The notes under the pieces are model-generated. The model searched no databases. It saw only the letters and a program-made list of their open reading frames with translations, and was not told where the DNA came from. From Paroedura picta (Eukaryota > Chordata > Lepidosauria > Squamata > Gekkonidae), in contig NC_135376.1 in NCBI RefSeq assembly GCF_049243985.1, forward strand, positions 45,613,001 through 45,677,000: DNA of 64,000 nt, written 5' to 3'. Position numbers and translations under genes: made by a program. Below, in pieces: positions 54,223 to 64,000 of this stretch (position 1 is its first letter; every line of letters starts with the position of its first letter).

Positions 54223-54452
54223 TCTAGCATTTTCATGGCAGACTCAATACGGGGTGGTTTGCCAGTGCCTTCCCCAGTCATTACCGTTTACCCCCCAGCA
54301 GCAAGCTGGGTACTCATTTTATCAACCTCGGAAGGATGGGAGGCTGAGTCAACCTTGAGCCGGCTGCTGGGATTGAACTCCCAGCCTCATGGGCAGAGCT
54401 TTCAGACTGCATGTCTGCTGCCTTACCACTCCGTGCCACAAGAAGCTCTTAG
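54223..54452 (-). mobile_element. Sauria-like SINE, tail lost, joined to hAT-like MITE
   Basis: Minus-strand SINE from the CTAGCATTTTCATGGCAG block to the tRNA-like head near 54450. The BovB-like tail is missing at the junction. Confidence 0.75.
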
Positions 54453-54474
54453 TTATCATATACACCATAGAAAT

Positions 54475-54512
54475 AAATAAACAAACACACAAACAAATAA
54501 ATAAATACATCT
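54475..54512. repeat. A-rich (AAAT/ACAA)n simple repeat
   Basis: AATAAATAAACAAACACACA and similar short units. Confidence 0.6.
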
Positions 54513-55397
54513 CCTCATTGAAGGATGCTAGTTGCCTACTTGTAAGAAGCCTCTCACTAGTTAGGCCCTCTCTCCTGCCCTTGCTCCTTGTAGCAGTGAA
54601 AGAAATCACTGCAGGCATTGCATGACATCACATCCCTCTGAAAAACCCAGATATGACATTAGCACATCAGGCAGCCTTCCCCTAAAAAACTCCATGATAT
54701 TTACTAATAGGTACTTACCATTGAGCTTTTAGGGACTGCAAGAGTATAGCCTCCAGGATTTAGGGTAAACGTTATATCACATAGCACCAGACATCATTTC
54801 TGCCCATCACTCTACCCTGAAAGCTCCCAGGAATGCTAGTCAGGAGCTTTGCATCCCTAATACCAGTGGTTTTCAATGTTTCCAGTGCTTGTTCAACATG
54901 GAATCTTCTGAGCTGCAAGCATGTGGCATGAAGTCACTTGTCAATTACATAGGATCAGAGGGGGAACCACAACTGATAGCACCAGTGCCAAGGCTGGAAC
55001 CAGGAAATATAAGCCAAGGGTCAGAACCATGGAGAAGATTTCTCTACCACCCTCTGCCCTATTGCTGCTCTTCTCAGCATGCAAGGAGGCACATGACACA
55101 ACAGCCCTGCTCATTATTTATCAGGTCCTTTCAGGAGACTGTAAAAATTGGCAGCTGCTCATGAGTTCCATAAATCATCTTGAATCCATAGGTTGAGACC
55201 CTCAGATTGTTGCTTCATCATCTCTTCTTACACAATTCCAATGTTCACAGAATGGTACTGGAAACACCTATCAGCTAGTTAAGAACATTGTTGCCTGCCC
55301 CTACTTTAGAACAGCATTTCTCCATTGCTTTGGACAGACTGGAACAATCCATAGTGAGGTTAAATTCCTCTAAATCAGGTAGAAACACAAATGTAAC

Positions 55398-55426
55398 CCC
55401 CCCACACACACACAAACACACACACG
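55398..55426. repeat. (CA)n-rich simple repeat
   Basis: CCCCCCCACACACACACAAA and continuing CA units. Confidence 0.65.
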
Positions 55427-55769
55427 AATTGCAATAAGCTTTTCTTAAATCTGAAGTTCATTTTTAAAAATCTTCTTAGTATTGATGTGGAGTGGGCTCT
55501 GCAGAATATAAACTTTAGTAGCAATGAACAGATTTAGGTAAGGTGTGCTTGAGGAAATTAAGCCAGTTCAGTTGATAAAATGTAATTTCATTTGAATCTT
55601 CTGTCCTACTACCTTCCTTAGCTCTCTTTTCATTTGTTATGCTGGCTTATGCTGGCTCTACCTCCTAGATCACAAGGGAAAGCTTACTTGGAAACTACCT
55701 CTAGTTAGGACTAAATTACTTAGGTGAGGAAATACTATGAAAAGGCCATCTGCTCAGCAGGCTCTAAAG

Positions 55770-55921
55770 CAGGGGTAGTCAAACTGCGGCCTTCCAGATG
55801 TCCATGGACTACAATTCCCATGAGCCCTTGCCAGCATACATTCCCATGAGCCCCTCCCATGAGGGGCTCATGGGAATTGTAGTCCATGGACATCTGGAGG
55901 GCCGCAGTTTGACTACCCCTG
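55770..55921. mobile_element. hAT-type palindromic MITE, third copy
   Basis: 152 nt; ends CAGGGGTAGT / ACTACCCCTG with the ATGGACTACAATTCCCATGA inner block repeated in inverse. CTAAAG occurs on both sides, a possible partial target duplication. Confidence 0.8.
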
Positions 55922-56529
55922 CTAAAGCATCACCTGGAGAAAATGTGAAAACTCTGGTTTCCATTCTGGTATTATAAACTTTTTGAAGAGACCTCTATAT
56001 TCCTGAAGAAATACATTTGTGAAGCCTTGGGGGTTTCTTGATGGCCTTGGAAGAGTTTCTCAAATGGGTGGGAATTAATTTTTAATATATTTTTAACTTT
56101 GTTAAACATTTATTAGGTTCATACTGATCTGCCCCCCTCCCAAAATGGCCAATGATGGGCCTGGAGGGGGTGGGAAGGGTTGGCATGTACACAGTTATGC
56201 TTCTCAACCATATTCTGCACAATTGTACTTCTGGGGTGCATCAGGGGTTTCTCAACTGCAAAAAAAGTTGAGAAAGGCTGCTCTAGAAGTATGCCCCTAT
56301 TGGGCATTTTTATATTGTAGGCCCCCTCAGCTCTCTGAAAGCAAGTTTCTTAGGATGTATTTTGGAGACAATTGCTGGTAAGTGATGGTACTAAGGGCCC
56401 CTTTTCTTTGAAAATCTCAGTCATTATTATGACCTCATGAAACAAAGCAGTATCATATGCTAACATGAAACACATTTCCTATCAAGGTCCTGAATTCTAT
56501 TTAGTTTTAAATAATAGCATTCAAATGTT

Positions 56530-56715
56530 TGTCAACTGCAACCTGGGAATGTCCTGGAGATTTGGGAACAGAGCCTGAGGGTGGAGGAGTTTGGGAAGGG
56601 GCATGAGCTCAGCAGGGATGTGATGCTGCCATGTTCCTTCAAGGGAACTGATCTCTGTATTCTGGAGATCAGGTGAAATTCCAGAGCTCCAGGCCCCATG
56701 TGGAGGATGACGACC
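56530..56715. mobile_element. AGGGTTGCCA-type element, diverged copy
   Basis: Body blocks CCTGGAGATTTGGGAACAG, GGGAACTGATCTCTGTATTC and CTCCAGGCCCCATGTGGAGG; the termini are eroded. Confidence 0.5.
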
Positions 56716-57341
56716 TTATTGTCAATGCTTCCTGTTTGGCACAAGAATCCCCCCTGCTTTCATGAGTCATCTCCAGCAACAACTATATTTTGCTTCCTTT
56801 GACAGACGGAAACTCCTACTGCTAGAAATCCTGAATGGCTGTTTGGCTCTGAGAACTGAATTCCATAGGCTTTGGGATAATAAAAACGCCCCATGGATTC
56901 AGTTCTACAGCTTGACAGCAGCTTACCTCCAAGAAGCTGGGCCTGACTTCTCACATCACCAAGCAGACCCTTTGTTAGTAGCCAGACACCTCCTCACTCC
57001 TGAAGGGCAGTTTATAGTCAGCCAGAACATCAATAACCCTGAACAGCACCTCCAGATATCACCTTGCAACACATGGTCTAGCAGAAATGGACTTTGGAAC
57101 AGATGGCAACTCCTTTTATACATTAAAGATACACAATCTGCTCTTAACAGCCATCACGGATGCCAGTCAGCTACCAGGCTTCTAGGATTTTCCCCAGCTG
57201 ATTAACTGCCTCTATTTTCTCCCACCCAAAGCCAGGATTCATCTCTTTGGGACAATAGGTTCTCTAAGAAGTGGTACTAATCTCATCAATTGCTCAATTT
57301 CTCTTCCCTCACTTCCCCCTGACCATCTACTCTGAATAGAG

Positions 57342-57584
57342 CAGTGGTCCCCAACCTGCGGTCCGCGGCCCGGTGCCAGGTCGCGAAGGCCAGGACGCCG
57401 GGCCGCGGTTCCCTCTCCCCGCCCCCCCCCCGCAGTAAAAAACTTCCTAGGCCGCAAGCTTGCGGCCCGGGAAGCTTCTTACTGCGGGAGGTGGGGGAGA
57501 GGGAATAAGGGCCGCGCATGCACGATGCGCGGGCGTGGCCGTCGCCCTGCCGGTCCCCAGCCAAAAAAAGGTTGGGGACCACTG
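57342..57584. mobile_element. hAT-like GC-rich MITE, intact
   Basis: 243 nt with CAGTGGTCCCCAACC / GGTTGGGGACCACTG ends and a perfect 8-nt target duplication GAATAGAG (57334-57341 and 57585-57592). Confidence 0.88.
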
Positions 57585-57592
57585 GAATAGAG

Positions 57593-60144
57593 GACACTTC
57601 ACTCTCCAAACCTGGTAGCTTTCCTCTCCAGCAATCAAGGGAATGCCAAGAATCATTAACATGTATAGTTTACTTCAGGAAACCTCATCACGTCTCCTAA
57701 TGTCATTGTACACCTCCAGACAGCTCACCAAGATATTTGGGAAGGGGGCAAATATGTCAACATTGCCTCAGTTAGCATTTTGCCCTATAAAGTACTCTGC
57801 ACCATAGCTCTGTGTGTGTTCTCTGGAATTCTCCTCACTTTCCCTCTACAGTGTCATTTTGCTGCAGTCTCCTTGGACTTCTTGTTGTGATGGTAACTGT
57901 TGATTTCTCCACTTCTTCAAAACTATTCTTGTTTATCCCCATTTTATAGTTAATTTTTGTGTGTATGTATCATGAACTTTAGTGCATGTATGCTTGTAAT
58001 GTGCTTTAGGTTCTGCTTTAATAAAGACAACTTTCCAGTTTACTTTGGACTGGTTTATTTAAGAGTTTCTAAGGGAATAACCCTGGTATACACTGGTGGA
58101 AATCCTGTTGTTACCCACCTCACACTAGGTCTCCAAAGTAATTTGCTAATTCCCCACTAAATTCAGGAGACCTCCAATCTGGGCAGCAACCTGTCAATGC
58201 TGATGGGCCTGCAATCCAATCCATGTCTTTGATTCATATGAAGCAGATGCTGCTGCTCTTAACACAGATGAAATGGCTTTCTCAGCTGAGCAGCTACATA
58301 CATCAAGTCATCCCAGGCTCTGATGAGGCATTGCAACACCTTTACATTGACGTTGTTCCATGACCCACAGAGTTTCTATGGACAAACAACTAGAAAAACC
58401 AGCGTGGCTTGGTGGCTGCTTTGCCATTAAGCTCAATTGACAGGCCAATTATCTTTGATGAATCACCACTGCCCAGCCTTAAGTCTGTTAGCAAGTCTCT
58501 TCCAGTAGGACCAAGCCACCCAGTTACAGGAGGGTCAGTTTATACCTGAAACATAGAAAGCACAACTAGGTATGAAGTAGCAGGTAATTTGCATGTAATT
58601 TCATACACCCTTGTACAGGACTCTTATCACAGAGCTTGCAAGCACTTATCTCCTCCAATATGGGTGTGCTATCCCCAAGGTGAGTCATTCTGAGAAAAGA
58701 TTTGGGAGAGTCAGGAAATGTCATTTGTCCTTCATCAGTACAGCTATGTACTTTTACCCTTTCAACAACATCTAGATTAGTCTAGTCTTCTTTAGCCCTA
58801 TACTAGCTGTTACTGTCAGCCTGCTAAATGGTGTATTTGATACACTACAGCAAAACGGCTTTTGTATTCCAATGACACAACGCCCGGCGTATTCATGAGA
58901 AACTTTTTTCTACTTTCATAATGTTGAGTTTGCACTCCATGGATGCTCACCCTCTACCCCACTTAGGGTTGCCAGCTCTCATCCCTGGAGATTTGTGGGA
59001 CATTACCTGAGGGGGAGGGGAGGGTCTTCAGTGGGGTATAATGCCATAGTGTCTACCTTCCCAAATGGCCATTTTTTCCAGAGATTTAGCAGGGAAAGAG
59101 ATGAGTGTCTTCACTGGGGGAAAAAAAAACAAGCACATGATCTGAAGAGGGGACCAGACTGATGGGGAAGTATAAAAGAGGATGAACAGAGCCTGAGCAA
59201 CAAACCTGGAACTTTTAAAGAAGTTGCTGCCTAGAGATAAGTTTGAAACTTAGGGGGAAAGGATTGTTTATTTTTATTTGATTGCCCTCTCCATACTTAG
59301 ATGCGATTCTATAACTGTATCCATTGGTGGCTATATCATTAAGGATTTTTTTTTCCAGAAATTGGAGTAATTTGGTCTCAGCAACTGCAGACAAAACCTC
59401 ATGCTTTTAACTCATTTAGAATATATGCAGAGGGAACCTGTCTAGTTGGAAAAATCTCTGATGAGTGAGATTCAGGCAGACAAAGGCAAGACAGAAAAAA
59501 GGTGAGGAGGGCCTGAGGGGCACAATATATTGCGCTTTGCCATTCCGCGGGCGTGATGCTATTTTTACTAATGTACGGAAATGCCCCTGGGATTCCCAGA
59601 GAAATGCTTTAAAATGGAGCGAGCAGTCAGCGGGCCAGACGCTGGAGGTGGGCAACGTCATTTGAAGGGGCCAGAATATTCAGCTCGCATTTGACTGGCA
59701 TGATAATACATTTAAAGGGTGAAGAAATCCCATCATACAGCTGTGAATGCAGAAAGCACCTAGGGCCAGGTAAATGTCATCTCCTCCCATACAAAAGCTG
59801 CATGGGAATCAGTATCAGACCCCTCTCCAGTATGTCCCATTCAAGCAGGAAGTTACTGTGGGAGGGCCTTTTGGAATTGTGGCAGCCAGGTTGTGGATTT
59901 TTCTCTTCACATCCAGTTTTGCTTCCCTGAGCTTTTTGCACTGGTTAATGACTTCTACATTTGGTACTGGAACTGACTACTGCTATGTAATTTGTTTTGT
60001 TATCTTAGTTCTACAACATTACAAAAGCAAATTTAAAAAGAAAACAATGCATTTAAAGTAAATATATCCTCCTCCCCAACACTATGTGTGCCAAATTAGT
60101 TTCATTCCACATGGAAAAGTCTCACAGCAAGAGAGATTTAAACA
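57593..60144. other. intergenic, no gene seen
   Basis: Unique sequence plus one small element at 58.97-59.1 kb. The 59.48-59.69 kb stretch is CpG-bearing and repeat-free and could be regulatory. Confidence 0.4.
58965..59105. mobile_element. AGGGTTGCCA-type element, left half
   Basis: AGGGTTGCCAGCTCTCATCC and GGGTATAATGCCATAGTG blocks match the 44.6 kb copy; the right end is absent. Confidence 0.6.
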
Positions 60145-60164
60145 GCGCTACGTGCTTGGTTTCC

Positions 60165-60170
60165 TTTATT
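60165..60170 (-). terminator. polyadenylation signal AATAAA of the 214-residue gene
   Basis: TTTATT on plus, AATAAA on the gene strand, about 605 nt after the stop. It is the first good hexamer in a 3' UTR free of obvious repeats. Confidence 0.55.
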
Positions 60171-60774
60171 TAAAATTCAACATTTAATTTCCATACATAT
60201 CAGATTGCAGTCCAGAGGCCAGGCTCAACTCTCTTAAGCCTGTACACAACACTGGTCGTAGACCAGGAAAGAACTATCAGGGGCATAGAATATTACAGAC
60301 ACTACAAAATCTGACACACATTGAAAGAAATTACTCAGACCCATGTTACAGTTTATCTGCTGCTACAGGTGTGAGAACAGATTCTCTGTGTACCATCACC
60401 AAGGAATTCCTTAGTGAGTCATAAGCACCTTGTGTTGAGGGGGGATACATCTGCAGAGAGACTGAGGATTGTTTACAGTGATGAGTTGTAAAGTGGTACT
60501 TTAAGGTGCAAAAACACTCAAGGTTGTATTTTGTTTCGTCAAATGGAGCTCTATAACAGTGAACCTAATGTTACTCAAAAAAAAGTCTCAGGTGTGGGAA
60601 GAATAAGTAACATTTCCTAGAAGATATGAGAAAGTGCATATATTAGTGAGTTATGCAAGTCTTAACAAACACCACTATTTAGAATCTAAAAATTTCTCAT
60701 TTCTGTTTTGTGCTTACAGCCCAGTCTGGAGAGCTGCCATCACCTGGTGCTTGGATCTAAACACAGGAGTTCAA

Positions 60775-61419
60775 TCATCTCTTTGATTTCTTTTTCTTCT
60801 TGCCACGGTCTTCACTGCTGTCCTCCGCTTCACTAGCAGTAGGGGTGGATTCCTTTCTGATGAGTCTCTTCTCTATCCTGTATTCTTGTTCTCCAATCTT
60901 AGGGTCCCCTTTCACAACAAATTCCCCATTATGGTAGGTTATAGAAACATCGGTCCTTGGATAGGTGCCATATACCCTTCGGAGATCATCTTTCACAAAT
61001 TCTGGTAGGTTTCTTCTAGGCCCCGTGACTCTCTCAAGCTTACCCCAATGGAGCTCCCCTTTCAGGGTGAATCCCTCAGGCCATAAATCCCAACCAGGTC
61101 TCTGGTAAGCTGCATAAGGATGATAGTTTGCATAGGGGCTGTACAAAGGAAGAGGGCTCACCTGTGGGAAGTGCCAGTAAGGGTAAGGGTTGAAGTATGG
61201 ATTTGAACCATAGATGTGATGGTACTCCACTTGGTTTGCTGAATTATCACTGTAACCATTGTTACGGTCCATGATCACAGCGAGGGGCCTGCTGTAAAAG
61301 TTCTGCATCTGAACAGGGGGTAACATGGTGGCCGGTTGTGTTTCAAGCACACGATTTGGTCCAAGGGGAAGGTAGCTGTAAGGGGAGGTCTGGATCATGT
61401 TTGGATAGTATAAAGCCAT
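60775..61419 (-). CDS. unrecognised 214-residue Tyr/Pro-rich protein with Lys-rich tail
   Basis: A single uninterrupted coding exon, 645 nt with stop. An in-frame TGA lies upstream of the ATG, and the start context has A at -3 and G at +4, so the start is well supported. Residues 1-110 are rich in Tyr, Pro and Asn (YFNPYPYWHFPQ, YSPYANYHPYAAY). Residues about 110-190 look folded, with LPEFVKDDLRRVYGTYPRTD and GEFVVKGDPKIGEQEYRIEK. The last 25 are acidic Ser then poly-Lys (KKKKKSK), a likely nuclear or RNA-binding tail. No signal peptide or membrane segment. A splice acceptor sits 81 nt upstream at 61501-61502, so a non-coding 5' exon is expected beyond it. I cannot name the family. The aromatic-Pro N-terminus loosely recalls Bucky ball/Velo1 germ-plasm proteins, but this is only a hypothesis. 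Codon-clean length and gene signals argue it is a real host gene. Confidence 0.8.
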   Translation of the reverse strand: MALYYPNMIQTSPYSYLPLGPNRVLETQPATMLPPVQMQNFYSRPLAVIMDRNNGYSDNSANQVEYHHIYGSNPYFNPYPYWHFPQVSPLPLYSPYANYHPYAAYQRPGWDLWPEGFTLKGELHWGKLERVTGPRRNLPEFVKDDLRRVYGTYPRTDVSITYHNGEFVVKGDPKIGEQEYRIEKRLIRKESTPTASEAEDSSEDRGKKKKKSKR

Positions 61420-61500
61420 GATGCTATGTGGTACATAAGACAGCTTCTCCAGAAGAAAGTATCAGTGTCCCACGTAGTTCTCACTTGTGGCTTTCCAAAG
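61420..61500 (-). other. 5' UTR part of the last exon of the 214-residue gene
   Basis: The acceptor TTTGTTTCCGCAG ends at 61501, and 81 nt lead to the ATG. The upstream exon was not found with confidence in 61.5-64 kb. Confidence 0.6.
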
Positions 61501-61502
61501 CT

Positions 61503-64000
61503 GCGGAAACAAAAATTCTGCACTTGAATACATACACACAGAAGACTGCACATTAACATAACTATTCCTTGGCTTTAAGCAGCTGTTTTATATGCAAAAA
61601 AAAAAGTCATTGAGGATTTGTTCACAGAAGATGACCAGTTTTCCATCCTGTACACATCAGCAGCATTGCCAGCTCCAGGCTAGTAAATTACTGGCGATTT
61701 GAGGGTAGAGGCTGGGGAGGATGGCGTTTGAGAGAGGAGGGACCTCAGCAGGATATAATGCCCTAGTCCACCCTCCAAAGCAGTCATTTTCTCCAGGGAA
61801 CAGATCTCTGTAGACTGGAGATCAGTTATAATTCTGGGGAATGTCCAAGCAGCACCTGAAGGTTCAGATGAGAATGGGTGCGACAAGGAAACTGTGCAAT
61901 AAAAGTTTCTTAAAACAAAAAGATCACTTTTCAATTTTTATTGTAAGAATCCTTCCACACTAGATTAACTCTGTACATGAAAAGTACATTAAATGCATAC
62001 AAAATTGCTGCTAGCAGCATAGAATTAATGTATTTTAAGTTATAGATGTGGGTACATAATCAAAAAAGTCCAAAAATATGCACGGAAGCTTTGACAAGCC
62101 ATAAATCCCCCATGTATATGCATAATTCAAATTTCTAGCCTCTGCTCACACATACTAAACCATAGCTTGAGTCTCAGGGTCACATGCTCACATGCTTTAA
62201 TTGCTTGTTTCCACTTTTCTTCTCAACTAGTATGGTTCAGCATGTTCTAAATAGGAGCAAAGATGAACATGAGGGACATTCACAGAACCAAAAGTAGTCA
62301 CTGAATGTAAACCAGCCCCTAGTCAAGAAACCCCATTATTATATCTACACAGCCTGATCCTTATCAAGTCCTCCAGAGTAAAAGCATACTTACAAAGGCA
62401 GACCTGGAGTTCTACATCAAGCTAATAGTTGCTCTACACTCAGAAACCTTCAACATCCAAAACTTACTGTTCTGCTGAGATGCATACCAGGAGCTTATCA
62501 CAGGCCCAGCCTCAAAAGGCTGAGAGTCCTCTAATAAATAAAGCTTTCATAACCACATGTGCTTCAAATGCATGACCACATACCATAATCAAACGGCACG
62601 GGAACCCGTTGGGACAAGCCTTGCCCTCCCCAACTGCTGATAAGCACGCTCGTTTCCACTTTCACAAGAACATTTTCTACAAAGCAATCTATTTACATTC
62701 AACTGCTATGCCAGGACACAACAACTGCTCTGAGTCAAGGCAAATAGATACTACAGTAAACGGCTAAGGGCCAGCAAATCACGCAGGTATGTGCTGAAGC
62801 ATCTCTAGGATATTACTGAAAACTCATGTTGAGTTTATACAATCCTGGCTTACTGTAAGTCAGTCCTTTTGTACAAGGCTCTGAATACTATCTCCAAGCG
62901 AAAACATGAATGGCCAACAGATGCCAGGTAGCAGCTAACATGCTGGCCACAGTTAGATTAGGCAGAGGAGAGTGCAACATCCCCATGGGGGAGACAGCAC
63001 AGCATAACAAAGCTGTATACTTCCATATTGATCCACCATTTTATTTTTGAGGAAGAACATGGTAAGAGACACCTAACCCCAGTTACTTAGATTACAAAAT
63101 CCAATCTAGTACATGACAGAAATTCAACACTAAGACAACAAGGCCCTAATATCTAAACACACATTGCCACAAACAGATTGTGCCTTCCCCCTCCAGTTGC
63201 TCTGGCACCCAGCTTTCTTCCTCCTCCTCCCTTCCCCCCACCATAGTTGGCACCTGCAGAGATGGTAAGCCAGCAGCCACTGAATAAAAAGAATCCCTAT
63301 CACAACATAGGAAAAGTAGTCAAGGAAACCCAATTACCTGCCTAAACAGTTCTCTTCCTGAGCTCAGATTTCAAGGATTGTTGACACAAGCTAAGGACAA
63401 GGAAATGGTTAGCAACCAGGTGCAGCCTTTTAAAGGACTGGGGGGAGTGAAAATCCAGCTGGAGAAGTCTCAAGGGCTCTGGCTTCTTTGCTTCTCAATT
63501 CAGAAGCTTGCATCCTTGAGGCAGAAATTCAGGCAAAACTTTCCAAGAAAGTTTTCTAGCGTAGTAACTTCTCCCACATTTCAAGGAAATACGTTTTTTA
63601 AGCAAGGAGCAACAGCCATATGCAGGAGGAGTTAGATTTGCTGTTTCCCCATTAAAGTTTCCTTAATCTTCTCTTTGTTCAGACAAAATCCTTATAAATG
63701 GGACAAATTTCCTATGAGAAACAAATTATTCCTATCTTTAATTTTTGGCCTGGACAGCCAGGAACATAAAGGTCAAAAGTCTAATGATTTGAGTAAGTTG
63801 CCCCAACAAAAGACATCCCACTTGCTCCGTTTTTCATTGTGTCATTTTCCCAGGAGACAAACTTAGAAAGAAAACACTGCATTCATTACCACATATCTGA
63901 AAGCACAGCCTCACCCCTGGAGAAAAAAAAACTTTTATCCCTGAAGTGATCTCACCAACAAGCAGTATTTTGGGAAGGCAGCTGCATCACAGTGTTCTTT
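61503..64000. other. intron or 5' flank of the 214-residue gene; no gene seen
   Basis: Mostly unique AT-rich sequence apart from the small DNA-transposon relic at 61.66-61.86 kb. No ORF here has recognisable content. Confidence 0.4.
61665..61862. mobile_element. AGGGTTGCCA-type element, copy
   Basis: GCATTGCCAGCTCCAGGC, GGATATAATGCCCTAGTCCA and GACTGGAGATCAGTTATAAT blocks match the family. Confidence 0.55.

Noticed and set aside
53766-54281. 171-codon minus-strand ORF
   Set aside because: Spans parts of three different repeats; stop-poor because of GC content.
56762-57205. 147-codon ORF with ordinary composition
   Set aside because: No recognised motif, splice or promoter context, and no neighbouring coding exon; length alone is not enough in 64 kb.

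Overview
The window is nuclear DNA from a squamate reptile, most likely a lizard. The evidence is long introns with GT/AG splice sites, a BovB-type RTE LINE, Sauria-like tRNA SINEs whose tails resemble BovB, CR1/L2-type LINE ends, and many short hAT-like and other non-autonomous DNA transposons. No prokaryotic gene layout, CRISPR array, rRNA or true tRNA gene was seen. I recognised no LTR or retroviral element.

About 1.9-37.2 kb, minus strand: a complete host gene, SLF2 (formerly FAM178A), the SMC5/6 localisation factor. All 20 coding exons could be placed by matching the translation to the remembered human protein and checking every splice site and phase. They sum to 2,805 nt (934 codons plus stop) with a continuous frame. 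The start lies in a CpG-rich promoter at about 37.0-37.6 kb. The stop is at 1903-1905, and the 3' UTR runs toward the left edge. The introns are loaded with repeats. Intron 16 holds a 1.7 kb foldback element with a GC-rich palindromic element inside it. Intron 12 holds a BovB fragment with a SINE beside it. Intron 10 holds a CR1 fragment and a perfect 46-bp hairpin. Intron 9 holds a second GC-rich palindromic element and a nearly intact BovB.

About 37.6-60.1 kb: intergenic DNA with no convincing gene. It holds diverged repeats, several small DNA transposons, G-rich tracts and a few unique, CpG-bearing stretches that could be regulatory. In vertebrates SLF2 usually lies next to PAX2, so this may be part of the PAX2-SLF2 interval (inference from remembered synteny).

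About 60.1-61.5 kb, minus strand: a last exon carrying a whole 214-residue ORF that I do not recognise. It has a Tyr/Pro/Asn-rich N-terminal half and a Lys-rich tail, a splice acceptor just upstream of its 5' UTR and a polyadenylation signal downstream. The rest of the window to 64 kb would be its upstream intron or 5' flank.

Most interesting points: the unrecognised 214-residue gene, the paired PCNA-box-like motifs and 22-nt microexon of SLF2, the perfect intronic hairpin, and the foldback and GC-palindrome element families.
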